Source: Cercospora beticola
Taxonomy: Eukaryota > Ascomycota > Dothideomycetes > Mycosphaerellales > Mycosphaerellaceae
NCBI RefSeq assembly: GCF_033473495.1
Contig: NC_088937.1
Location: 2,232,001 to 2,296,000 of the forward strand
Reading direction: 5' to 3'
Length of the DNA stretch: 64,000 nucleotides
The notes below the pieces were generated by a model. The model had not been told where the DNA came from. It did not search any database and was given only the letters and a program-made list of their open reading frames with translations. Position numbers and translations under genes: made by a program. Within the stretch, counting starts at the first letter, position 1. Each line of letters opens with the position of its first letter. Shown here one piece after another: positions 1 through 14,003 of this stretch.

Positions 1-687
1 ACTGGCAAGCCATGTGTATGGCGCGCTTATCGAACTTTGATGACGGTATGCCGAAAGCTTGTGATGCTTGCCTCCCATGAGCTTGGATGTGAGGTCCTGT
101 GTAACCAACAATTTGTCCTCTGGCTCCCTTGGGAGGCGCTCGGGTACCAGATTAATGATCAGCCGTTTAGCAACGAACGGCACGCCAGCGCGATGCTGTG
201 CCTGGCCATCTGCCCAAGCAGCCCTCTGTCAGCCACCTTGAGCGAACTCTCACATGTCACGAGACTCATAATGGTTGAAGTGCTTGACATCCGGATCTGT
301 CAACTTTGATAGCATTGGACAAACTAGGAAATGTGTCATATGATCAATGTCCACAAGAAGTGCTGTTGCCTCACAATTCAGGCAGTCCATCATCACTATA
401 GTCAGGTTTTCCTAGAGTGAGAAGAGAGGAGTCCCTCTCTAATTAACACGCAGGTTGTGAGCGGAGTTGCTGTATGACAGGTGCCACCGTGATTGTACAC
501 GACAGCGAGAGTGCACAGTGGACGTGGTTCACAGCTCTCCTGTGGGTCAGGCCTACCGCTCGAGCGTGTACATGTGGTAGCTTCAACTTACAGCAAAATA
601 GTTTAAGGACAAAATGCCGCTCGGCACTAATAAGTATCACGCAGAACCTCCATCCACAATACCATCAACAGGCAAACACAATCGATA
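1..687. other. Intergenic, no gene recognised
   Basis: Short reading frames occur on both strands but none has a recognisable domain, and none continues convincingly into the gene starting at 688. The last 100 bases or so would be the 5' leader and promoter of that gene. The window edge may cut a neighbouring gene that I cannot see. Confidence 0.5.
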
Positions 688-1482
688 ATGGCGAAAACAC
701 GAGTGATCAAATTCCTCATCCTATCGGATACACACAATTTCGACAGAGAAGAAGCAGATCTCTGTCCGCTCAAGAAACCCCTACCAAAAGTCGACGTCGT
801 ACTTCACTGCGGCGATCTCACTTCCGTCGGTGGCGCGGAAAATTACAAGAAAGCTCTCGAAATGCTTGGACACTTCGACGCCGAGCTGAAACTGGTCATC
901 GCTGGAAATCATGATCTCGATCTCGATGAAGAATACTGGCGCACAAACAAGCCAAAGGATCGCGAAGAATCTGAACATCAAGCCAGCATCAAAGTCATGA
1001 CCGGACCACTCGCAAAGGCTGCAAATGTGACGTATCTCCCGGAAGGAACGTACGGCTTCACGTTGAAGGATGGGAGAAGTTTCAAGATCTTTGCTTCTCC
1101 TCACCAGCCAGAGTTCTGCAATTGGGCTTTTGGTTACAAGAGAGGCAATTTGAGGTGGAAGATTCCTGACGATGTTGATATTGTTATGACACATGGGCCG
1201 CCTTACGGATCACTGGACTCAGTCGCGGAGCAGGGCAACAAGAGGCTGGGTTGCGAGACTCTGCTCGAGGAGGTGAAGAGGGTGAAGCCGCTCATGCATT
1301 GCTTCGGTCATATTCATGGTGGCTATGGCTGGAAGGTGCATACTTGGTCGCATTGGAACGACGCTGCTGGAAGAGACGTCAAGATCAGTCAGGCAGGAAC
1401 GAACAGGCCGGTGCAGCAGGCGCAAGTGACGAAAGGCGAAGCGACGCTCATGGTCAATGCAGCGATCATGAATGAGGACTAG
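688..1482 (+). CDS. Calcineurin-like metallophosphoesterase
   Basis: A 264-residue single-exon protein with the full metallophosphoesterase motif set: SDTH near residues 13-16, a CGDLT block, GNHD near 73-76, a THGPP block and GHIHGG near 207-212. These Asp, His and Asn residues bind the two catalytic metals in this superfamily. The length and the simple one-domain layout fit the UPF0046/MPPED-like branch rather than the large Ser/Thr phosphatases. There is no signal peptide or membrane segment, so a cytosolic location is inferred. The substrate cannot be told from sequence. The start is the first in-frame ATG and is followed directly by the conserved first strand. Confidence 0.88.
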   Translation: MAKTRVIKFLILSDTHNFDREEADLCPLKKPLPKVDVVLHCGDLTSVGGAENYKKALEMLGHFDAELKLVIAGNHDLDLDEEYWRTNKPKDREESEHQASIKVMTGPLAKAANVTYLPEGTYGFTLKDGRSFKIFASPHQPEFCNWAFGYKRGNLRWKIPDDVDIVMTHGPPYGSLDSVAEQGNKRLGCETLLEEVKRVKPLMHCFGHIHGGYGWKVHTWSHWNDAAGRDVKISQAGTNRPVQQAQVTKGEATLMVNAAIMNED

Positions 1483-1650
1483 GACTACCAGCCGAAGAAC
1501 GCGCCTTGGGTCGTCGAGTTGCCGTTGTAGCAGTGAGTAGACAGCTGCACCGTGAACGCTCGAGTGTCACTCGCTTGCTCACGCGGCTTCACTTCATCTC
1601 CTCGCCACCTCACTTCTTCACCACCACCGCCGCAACTATAATTTTCACCC

Positions 1651-2621
1651 ATGGGCAACATCTTCTCCGATCTCCAAGAACCCACGACGAGGACCAAGAA
1701 GAAGCGCTCAGCCATGTCGCGCTCATACCTCGAACCAACCAACATCTTCGCGGAAAAAGGACTCGATGCTGTCCGCATCTGGCTCGACGGTTTCAACTAC
1801 AAGCAAGACTTCTTCTCCAATCCACCACCAAAGCTTACAGACCTGCACTCCGGTCTCATGTGCGCCGTCATGGAGATCAAAATCCAACTCGATCCGCAAC
1901 TCGAATGTGTCGTCAACAGCGCCACAGAAGAGCAATACGGAATGGAATTCGATCCAGACGCTTTCCTGTCAGATCGAACCTTCAGCATCGAACTCTTCGT
2001 AAGCGACCGCTCTACTTTTCCCCTCACATCTGACAAAGGACACTTCCATCTAACCTCATCTCTCAGGAAGAAATCCGCGAACACGGAATCCGAGCCCTCG
2101 ACCGCGCCACCACAATGCGCTACCTCGGAGAGGCCCGCGAGGAAATTGCCTGGGTCAAAAACGAAACTCGCCGTCTCGAACTCCATCTCGACAACGCGCA
2201 GAAACTCATCCAACAAAAACTTCGAAGACGTTTCTATTACCGACCGACACCTCGTAAACAGAACATCAGCCATGCGTTGGTTCCATATGTGGAGGACGAT
2301 GTGGTGAAAGTGAGGGAAGATGACGACGAGGACGAAATGTTGGACGATACGGATGACGCGGAGTCAGCGGAGAGGAGAGCGAGGAGTCGGACGCCGGAGC
2401 CGGGAGAGATGGGGCGGTATGATGCCTACGATGAGGATTATGATTTTAGTGAAGACGGCGAGATCAAGGAGGAGGAAGGAGAAGAGAAAGCTGAGAGTAG
2501 TAGGGTGATGGATGACGAGGATGGGAAGGAGAATATCAAGGTAGAAGAAGATGTCGAGATGGTGGATAGTGGGAGAGAGGATAGCGTCGTTGCTGGATCA
2601 TGGGGGAATTTGAGGCTTTGA
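1651..2621 (+). CDS. Hypothetical protein, coiled-coil with acidic C-terminus
   Basis: Two exons, 1651-1998 and 2067-2621, give about 300 residues. The 68-base intron has a GTAAGC donor and a TCTCAG acceptor and joins in phase 0. The N-terminal half is a compact globular-looking region. The middle, around GEAREEIAWVKNETRRLELH, reads as a helix that could form a coiled coil. The last 100 residues are rich in Asp and Glu with RSRTPEP-type stretches, typical of nuclear proteins. I do not recognise the family. A second in-frame ATG at 1714 could be the real start, since the first 21 residues are basic and low in complexity. Confidence 0.7.
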
Positions 2622-2743
2622 TCAATGTATGCATGTAGCTATCGTGACGCTGACATCGTCGTGCGGGTAGCGTGGAGCTAGCGGATTCGAAGAAGGCGAT
2701 GAAGGCCTCCAGACATCGACGTCCGAGATCAGTCGTCGCATAA

Positions 2744-5695
2744 TTAAGACCAGACCAACTTCTTCAAAGAATACCCCAAACTCTCCACATAGCCTGTGCT
2801 CTTCCTGGCCTCGGCCACAGAGATAATATCGTGGTCTTGTACCTTCATTCCATTTTTGGTCTCATCAAAACTGGCGCCGTAATCCTGTTGTCTGGCTTTA
2901 TTCACAGCTTTCTCTAACTCGCTCGTAATTCGTTTCGTTGCATCCACTTCTCCCAGACTGGAAAGATCATTCTCAGCAGAGCCGGTCTTCGATGGCTTCG
3001 GCGGTAGGGCCTTGAACGCCAGTGTGCGACTTTCTCCCTTGCCAGGAGAAGCGTGATTTCTCCGATTGCTGTCCGGTTGCATATCACTGCTTTCAATTCT
3101 CTCGCCCCCGCTGTCAGCTCTGGCTTGCGTCGCCGCCTCCTCCTCATCAGGAACAGGCGCTACACTCATACTGCGTGTATTGGTCCGTACAGTAGAGGGT
3201 CCTTGGTTCGTGTATTCCAGCGCAAAACCATAATTTTTCGTCTCATCCAAATGAGTAGCGCCCAGAGCTGAAGTAATGTATGCGCCGCGCCAGATCTTTT
3301 GAACATCGAGAAGGTCCACACGCTCAAAGGAACCGACCTTGTCCGTGTCCCAATCGAAACGGCATAAGTAGAAAGCTTTTGCGGTCAAAAGGATCACACA
3401 GTCCTCGAAGGGCAGGCTCCTAAGAGTGTTCGACATCCGAGGACAGCTCAGAGCCCAAGCTGATATGAGATCCTCGTTCGGATCCTCCAGTACCAATTTG
3501 ACGCAAGTGTCGATTGCGTTCTGACGAACGACTCCCATATCGAGTGCATAGTCTTGAGAGGTCATATTTGTTTCGAACTCGTCAAATACGGTCGGTGGCG
3601 CACCGAGGAAATAGTCGATATTGGTCTGCAAGAAGTAGTCTCCAAAGATGTTGTTGTAATATCGGTTCAGCGTCAAGCTGAAGTCGGTAAGTGCACCTGC
3701 CCAATTGCGCTTTCGCGTGCGCGTAAAGTCACCTTTCAGAGCGGCGGTACCTGCGTACTGCTTGGAGATAGCATCGCCATTGTCGGCCCAGAGGACATTG
3801 AACCACTGTGTCTTCGGGTCGCTCTGCAGATCAATGTCCAACCCCAGCTCCTGCAACTGCTGTTGCAACGCCCAACCTCCGACTGCGGATTGTGTGACGT
3901 TGGTCCGGTCCAGACAGTCCATACAATTGGTTCGTAGGATGCCGGATTGTTTCTGCTTCAGCTCGCCATCTTGCTCGACCGTGAAGGCAGATGACTTGAG
4001 GAATGACTTCAGGCTGTCGATCAGGAGATTGACCTTGTCAAACCTCATACCTTTACACTCTCCGTGGAAGTCAAACCACTGGAAGCCAAGAGGTTTGCCA
4101 TCAATACCATCACTCTCATTGAGCTTCTTTGCAGCCTCCTCATAGGCCGTTCCGATGTTGAGCTCAGTCCCGTGTTTGTCGATAAGAGATGCTGCTTGGA
4201 TATCGCCATAGCGCGCCGCGAGGGACTTGAAGTGTTTCTGGAAGGCCGCCTGGTTGGTCGCTTCGCTGCCAAACATGATTGGCGTGGGCTTGAAACTGTA
4301 TGGGCTTTGCGAGAAGAACAGCGGCATCGACCCACGATACTGCAGCAGGGAGAAAATCTTCTGCTTGGAGTCATCGACTTGCGTGGACAAGATCTGCTCA
4401 GTCTCGACACTATTCGCAACATTTCCTTGATCATCTACACCACGTCGTAGATATCGAAGTCCAGCTCGCTTGACCGATCTGCGGCTGATCAAAGTGACGT
4501 GGAAGTTGTGCTGCTGTGCGTTCTTGGATGCTTCTCTCTCGTTGAAGTCTGTCAGCTCAGTATCGCCCGGCTCAGCTACAATGGCACGATCGTCAGCTTG
4601 AGCAATGGAGAACGCTCGCTGGCCGACGAAGCCTTGAATCAGGGGAAGGACCAGGCTGTCTTGTCCCGCATCCGCAAGCGGACTGCACAAGTGCCGGTTC
4701 CAGAAAAAGAGGCTATCGAAGCGCTTCCACAGTGGCACTGCAGACGATGATGTCGCTTTTCTGCCAAGCGAATGTGACAGATCGTGATCGTAGGAGAAAT
4801 AGAAACCGCTCGTGCTGAAATAGAGCCTTGCGCTCTTCACAATTCTGAGTGCCAGGTAGTCGATAGCGCTCTGCCTTCGTTTCTCCGTACTTGACCTCCC
4901 TTTTGGCTCCTCTTGTGCTTCATTGGCTTTTTCTGACTGATCCTTGTCCGTGTCTGGCAATGCTCCCATCTCTTGCTTCTTCTGCTCCATATTCAACTTT
5001 TGATCCGGCTCTGCATCACTCTTTGGCTGTGAGTCAGTCTGAGTCCCCTTTTTGCTGAACCAACTTGTAGCGAAGCGCCCAAAGGTGCCCTTCTGCTGGA
5101 CTACATCCTTCACAAACGTTGTGCTCTGCTTGATTGTGCCTGGCTTCGGAGCCTCCAAAGCCGTAGACTCGTCCTCTGGGTTCCGTGCCGGGACATTTTC
5201 TCCAGAGTCTGTCACGACACTGCCTGTCTCGACATCCTCCCCCACGTCGCTCTCGTCAGTATCCTGCTCTGCTCCTGAAGAGTTCTGGTGCAGCAGCTGC
5301 TCCGCGTGTGAGATTGCGTTCGAAGCCTCTCCTCTTGATGCCAGCGGAATGAGTGTAACATCAGTGATTCGAAATACCGGCCTCTCTCGAATGTTGGCGA
5401 CCTCTGAACGCCTCGTGATTGCTATGAGATAGGAAGAAGAAACGAGATTGAGCACACCTACCGCACATCAGCAGAGGCATGGACGCGTTGTTGAAAGACG
5501 TCTGGTCGCACCAACGAGCCCGTGAGCTTCCAGGGAGCCGCCTCCTTCTGGTCCACGGTCCTTCTCGCTCGCTGCCGTGATGTTGTTCGTTCCATATTCC
5601 ATGCGCGTGCCCCCGCTGCCGCGCTGACCAGCGGACTGGATGATCAGGCCATCAACTGCAGCGAAGATGAGCAGCTTCCTGGCCAAACCTGGCAT
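2744..5695 (-). CDS. SAC-domain phosphoinositide phosphatase (Sac2/INPP5F-like)
   Basis: Two exons, 5695-5512 and 5457-2744, encode about 965 residues. The first exon starts MPGLARKLLIFAAVDG and joins through a 54-base intron to VLNLVSSSYLIAITRR, restoring the conserved SAC N-terminus in phase. The catalytic CX5R(T/S) motif is present as CMDCLDRT near residue 573. A region of roughly 110 residues rich in Asp, Glu, Ser and Gln is inserted in the N-terminal half. The C-terminal part, around RSLPFEDCVILLTAKAFYLC, resembles the hSac2 homology domain, and no C-terminal membrane anchor is seen. This suggests a soluble or peripheral enzyme that dephosphorylates phosphoinositides on endomembranes, not the ER-anchored Sac1. 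Substrate preference is inferred from the family only. Confidence 0.87.
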
Positions 5696-6427
5696 GACTG
5701 CTGTGATCGTGATCTGTGAAGGGGAGTCCAGGACAGCATGTCGACAGCGCAAGCGGAAGTTGGAGGGCGCAGAGACAAGCGGGCAGGTGATCGAGCGATG
5801 ACGACGTGCCTTTAATGTTCCGATTTCGCGTATCGCGCGCCGTAGTGGGCGTTCGGACTTGGACTTATCACGCCCGCTCTGACACAACAGCACACGCTCA
5901 CGGCCCCGAGCCATACATCTGCACCGCCAACCGAGTCCGCGCACAGCTGTGCTGCATGCTCACCGCACCACGTGTCTGCGCCCGGTCGGTCACAAACTCT
6001 CTTAGAAGCGGTTCGCCCCAAGTCAACATTCACCCAAACTTGCTTTTGAGGACTATCTCGATAAGGGCTCCGGCGTGCCGCCGCCACCATAGAAAGACTG
6101 GGTACAGCTCGCAACGACGTAGAAATTTACCAGGCCCTACACCTTTGGAATAGCCACCAAGACACGCGCAGCTGAGACGACCCTTGTTGCTCGCGGGCCC
6201 GTTTGGGAAGTTCCAGGGTTTATACGAGCACAAGCGCGGGACAAGTGAAAGGGAAGCCGACGTGCAGTTGCAACTGCCCCCAACTGCGTTCGCCAACGCT
6301 TCTTCGTCCGACATGGACACTCTACTGTAAGTCCGTCGTACACCCAATGCAAGCAAGCGTACAACTTGTGCGAGACATTGCCACTTCATCAGTCGAGTCA
6401 TCATGCCCTGATCACTGCTAAGACGAC
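5696..6427. promoter_or_regulatory. Shared upstream region of divergent genes
   Basis: This 732-base stretch separates the start codons of the divergent SAC-phosphatase and PFK-2 genes, so it must hold both promoters. Short frames cover it on both strands but none resembles a protein family. No clear TATA box stands out. Confidence 0.5.
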
Positions 6428-8089
6428 ATGGCCAGCACCGCCGACGTGGCAGGCTCGGCGCCCAACTTCAGGCGTCGATCGAGCACATATGTCGACGCCA
6501 TTCATGACTTGCCAGAAAAGGCCTCGATGGCCCCAGCTCAACTGTATTCCACCGAATCCGGACGGCTTTTCCACTCTGGCCGAATCGTAATTGCCACGGT
6601 AGGTCTGCCGGCCAGAGGCAAGACACATATCAGTGTTGCCCTTGCCCGGTACCTGCGATGGCTCGGTGTGAAGACGCACATTTTCCATCTCGGCGACTAT
6701 CGAAGAGCCTTCGTCGGAGCCAAAGGAGAAGTGCCCGAAGATTACTTTCACATCAATGCAAGCACGTCCTCTGTTCTCCTGCGTAACAAGATTCTCAAGA
6801 GATGCAGAGAGGACATTTTCAATTTTCTCAACCATGAGAATGGCCAGATAGCCATTTACGATGCTGTCAACCCTCTGGCCACAGGACGACGCGCTCTTGC
6901 CAAGGAATTTGAAAAACATGGCGTGCAAACCATGTTCATTGAGTGCACATGTTCCGATCCGCGTATTATCGAGGAGAACGTCCGTGCAGTGAAGATCAGC
7001 TCGCCCGACTATGTTGGTTGGAAGCCAGAGGATGCTGTCCAAGACTACCTGCGCAGAATCAACGCACGAATACCGGATTACGAGGGCGTCGAGGAACGCG
7101 ATCTCCATTACGTGAAGATGATCAACGCGGGAGAGCGAGTGATTGTGAATAGCTGTGCCTTTGGCTATCTCTCACAGCGTATCGTCTTCTACCTCCTCAA
7201 TTTGCATATCAAGAGCCGACAAATGTACTTTGTGCGGGCCGGCACAACGCGAGAGGAGGAGACATTCAAAGGTGACGCGAGCCTCAGTGCTGAGGGTTGG
7301 GATTATGCAAAAAGAATGACGGATGCCATTGTCGCGCACAGGGAAACGGAGAGGGAGATGCTCATCAAAAATGGCGCACCCGAGTCAACAGCGTCGAAGC
7401 CACTACAGGTCTGGACGTCAACGCGCAAGAGGACAGTTGAAACCGCGACGTTCTTCGAAAAGCTTGGTTACCGAGTCCGACAGAGGAGTCAGATGAGCCA
7501 GCTGAATCCTGGCGTGTGCGAGAAGCTGAGTGAGCGGAGGATCCGTGAGCTTTTCCCAGAGGAAGTGGACAAACACGAGCAAGATCCCTACCATCACCGC
7601 TATCCACGAGCAGAGGTATGTTCATCTCAGTCTCCACGAAGGCTCATGCTGACACTCCAGTAGTCATACCACGACCTCGCAGTCCGTCTCGAGCCTATCA
7701 TTCTCGAGCTGGAGCGCGAGCAGAACGACCTTCTCATCATCGCCCACGAATCCGTGCTCCGCGTCCTCTATGGCTACCTCATGGCCTGCTCAGCCCACGA
7801 CATCCCCACGCTCGAGTTCCCCCGCGACGAAATCATCGAAGTCATTCCTGCATCATATAACAACAGCGCCAAACGCATTCACATCGATGGCCTCCCTCCC
7901 AGTATGATCCCCAGCAGTCCGCAGGACATTCAAATCCCCGTTCCACCTTCCGGCGCCGTCAGCCCACTCAACGGCGGCCTCGGAACTCCTGCCGGTATCG
8001 CTACACCAGAGACCGCAGGCAGAGAAAGCGGCGCCTTACCCATCCGACCTTCTGCTACACTAGGCGAGACTCTCCAGCCACGTGGTTAG
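6428..8089 (+). CDS. 6-phosphofructo-2-kinase with inactive-looking phosphatase half
   Basis: Two exons, 6428-7615 and 7664-8089, give about 537 residues. The 48-base intron joins PRAE to SYHDLAVRLEP in phase 0. The N-terminal kinase domain has a Walker A loop GLPARGKT near residues 59-66 and makes fructose-2,6-bisphosphate, the activator of glycolytic phosphofructokinase. The C-terminal histidine-phosphatase domain keeps a WTSTRKRTVETA block and the second His (AHES, about residue 424). The catalytic RHG motif reads RAG at residues 270-272, so the nucleophilic His is Ala. This points to a kinase-only enzyme like yeast Pfk26/27. The frame stays open for 49 codons after the TAG at 8087, so the true C-terminus may be longer. 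Confidence 0.9.
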
Positions 8090-8336
8090 GGATCCGTGGA
8101 CTTGAGACGTTCCCTCGCTTCATTGCAGACAGTGCAGGAGTTTCATCATGGCAGAAGTAAATCCACGTCCGCGCTTGCTGAGAAGCACAAGGATGTGATT
8201 CTGGAGTATCTCATCACCAGGAACGCGGATAGTGAGTGATGTGGGCCGGATATATGAGCAAGTGGGTGGCTTGGGGTGACAAACGAACAGATGGCTGGAT
8301 GCGAGGATGTAAGCAGGAAGCGTGGCGTTGGAGGTG
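8090..8336 (+). other. Coding-like continuation beyond the PFK-2 stop codon
   Basis: The frame of the PFK-2 gene runs on without a stop from 8090 to the TGA at 8237-8239. It reads like protein (TVQEFHHGRSKST, then EKHKDVILEYLI). A GTGAGT donor near 8232 and an AACAG acceptor near 8290 could add a last short exon ending around 8336. Two in-phase introns would remove the TAG: 7995-8132, and 7958-8128, which uses a pyrimidine-rich acceptor. The options are alternative splicing, stop readthrough or a recently shortened gene, and sequence alone does not decide. Confidence 0.4.
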
Positions 8337-8704
8337 ATGCTTTTCAGCGAGATTCCACTTACATGTGTTGTCGTCTGGGCTGGGTCACTGCTTTCACTTT
8401 ACACAGATAAAGCTTCGAGGACTATAGCTAGAGAGACAGACACTTTCTACATCTCATTACTGGTCGTAGGGATCATGGAACATGAGTATCGTGCAAATGC
8501 TCCATTTCGCCAGCAGAGGGCGCGAACTATTGAGACACTCTATCGTAACGGCCAGCTCCTGGTGAGGCGCAACGCCTCGTTCATGCAACGACTGGCCAAG
8601 CCACCCGCATCATCTGTATCATAAGCATACATCGACGCAAAACTAGAATCCGCCGCGGCCAACCAGTTTCCGTCCCCATGCCTGTATACCTCAACTTGTC
8701 GTAC
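8337..8704. other. Intergenic between convergent genes
   Basis: This lies between the PFK-2 tail and the CDC48 stop codon at 8705. One plus-strand frame overlaps it but has no family resemblance. It probably holds the two 3' untranslated regions. Confidence 0.45.
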
Positions 8705-12187
<3,483 letters not shown>

Positions 12188-13254
12188 ATGGCAAGCGAAG
12201 CAACGTCGTTAACGGCTGATGAGCAGCTTACCAGCGCGCTCGAACCAGGCGAGCACACCTTTCTTTCCGAGGGCTATCCCGATGAAGCTGCCCAGGTTGT
12301 GGCGAAGAAGACCTACACAGAAACGTCCGTATTGGAACTATCACACTTCAGAATCTCCGTCACTGGCGCTCCAGTAACTACCTTTGGCCATCAACGAGCA
12401 CTGCTCAATCGGATGCCCGCGTCAAGACTGGCACCAGGAGCTAAATACGATGCTTCAACCTACAAACCGACGTTCGTGCACGATACTCTCGCGCTGCCAG
12501 GATCACTGGCTCAGCTTCTTCTTGGAAAGGTATCTAACAACGCCTGGTGGTGTTCCTATAGCAGTTGTGCTAACAGCAGGCTGTCGCAGGGGTCGGCAGA
12601 GGACATAATACCGAGAATGACTCCAGGCATATTACCTGGTGTCCACGCGCATATCGATTTGGACACGAAACAACCAGTTCTCGTTCAATCGCCACGACCA
12701 GAAGATTTTGTGCAGGGCATGCTGGTGTTCGGTCTGGGCAAAGAAGCTCGGGACGTCCTGAGAGCCTATTATGGCCGCTTTGCTCATCGCCATCGGTTTC
12801 CAGTCGAGCTTGAAGTCCGTGTGGGAGAAGATGGCCGGTATCATCTCGAGCGCCGAGCTATATGGGCGTACGTCTGGCTGAAGTCCTCCAAAATCGATGG
12901 TAAGTTCTGCCTCGCAGTGGCTCCCGAAACGAGAACCCACGATCCGGCACATGCCAAATGTGAAGAATTTGTCAATCGCATGTTAACCTTGACCCAGATT
13001 GCGAGGTATCATCTCATGACAACGGATGCCCCAAGTGGGACCTCGAGCAGTTCCTAGGTGGCAAGTTGGGTGCTCGTCTCCCGTTACGGATTGAGCAATG
13101 CGCTCGAGGCGACGAAGACGAAGATGGGTACATAGGTAGGGAGATCGTTGAACATGAGAGCGAGCCGGAGGAAGATGAGCCAGAAAGAGAAGTCGTCCAT
13201 GGCGGACCAGGACTACTCGATTATCAGCGAGCTTCGTATTTTACCGGCTGGTAG
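12188..13254 (+). CDS. AIG2/gamma-glutamylcyclotransferase-like protein
   Basis: Three exons, 12188-12529, 12590-12899 and 12998-13254, give about 302 residues. The introns (60 and 98 bases) have GTATCT and GTAAGT donors. The second junction turns the frame into DDCEVSSHDNGCPKWDLEQFL, which suits the family's Y...W.L..F ending. The body has the AIG2 fold order: FVHDTLALPGSLAQLLLGK for the usual F-YGTL strand, a PGVHAHI block, FVQGMLVFGL, then LRAYYG and WAYVW. The usual substrate-loop YGTL is VHDTL, and the usual LD-x-YEG is LRAYYG, so the catalytic Glu appears replaced. A cyclotransferase activity is therefore doubtful. Family assignment is by pattern only. The C-terminal 50 residues are acidic and low in complexity. 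Confidence 0.6.
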
Positions 13255-14003
13255 ATCAGCAACCAGGACAATCAAAAGCATGTCGTTATTGCCCCACCGT
13301 TATCCACTCGCTCAGATCAATGTATTGTTCGGTTCACTTGGAGGTCAAGTCGCGGGCCAATTGCCCACACCATTTTGTTCAGAGCGATAGTTGGCTACGG
13401 CAGTCTTTCCAAAGAGATGAGACGTGGACGACGTTTTTGGAAGTGGCGTCATGAGCGTCTTGCAGGAGTTCTGTGGATGCTGTGCAAGGCTTGGATAACA
13501 CGATTGATCGCTCCGAGGACTGCAACAGTTCCAAGGGCAGCGATCGGGAGGCTAGTGTTTGAGTACAACGTGATGTTATTCCACAAATGCTGCATAAAGT
13601 CGGCACAAAGCTGGCAGCAACACCATGCCAAGAATGACCATTCTTGCATGCGGCCGCTTCCTCCGACTGCGAACATGCATCACAACTTGCGCCTTCGACA
13701 ACAGTCAGCAGCGAAAGGCCCAGATTTTGCTTTCGAAACGCACGCGGGGACTGCATCCTTCACACCCCGCCCACTCTTCGCTTGGACACAGCAGCAGCTG
13801 TGCATTATTGCTTTGTGATCAACATCATCACTCATAGCCGCGGCAAAAGACTAGCTTTGAACAGTGCAGCATGACTTGACCTATGGTAATGGCGGGTCTT
13901 GTAGCACGATATCTGAACTGCATAACTGCATCCACCAAAGGAGCTTCGCATCATCAGCTCCACACATGTCAGCTTATATATGCCAATAGCACCGAGCTGA
14001 ATC
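13255..14003. other. Intergenic, only weak small reading frames
   Basis: This lies between the AIG2-like gene and the epoxide hydrolase. A minus-strand frame at 13449-13676 starts with ATG and predicts 75 residues with a hydrophobic stretch near SLPIAALGTVAVLGAINRVI. I have no homology or context to call it a gene. Other frames here overlap each other and look random. Confidence 0.4.
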
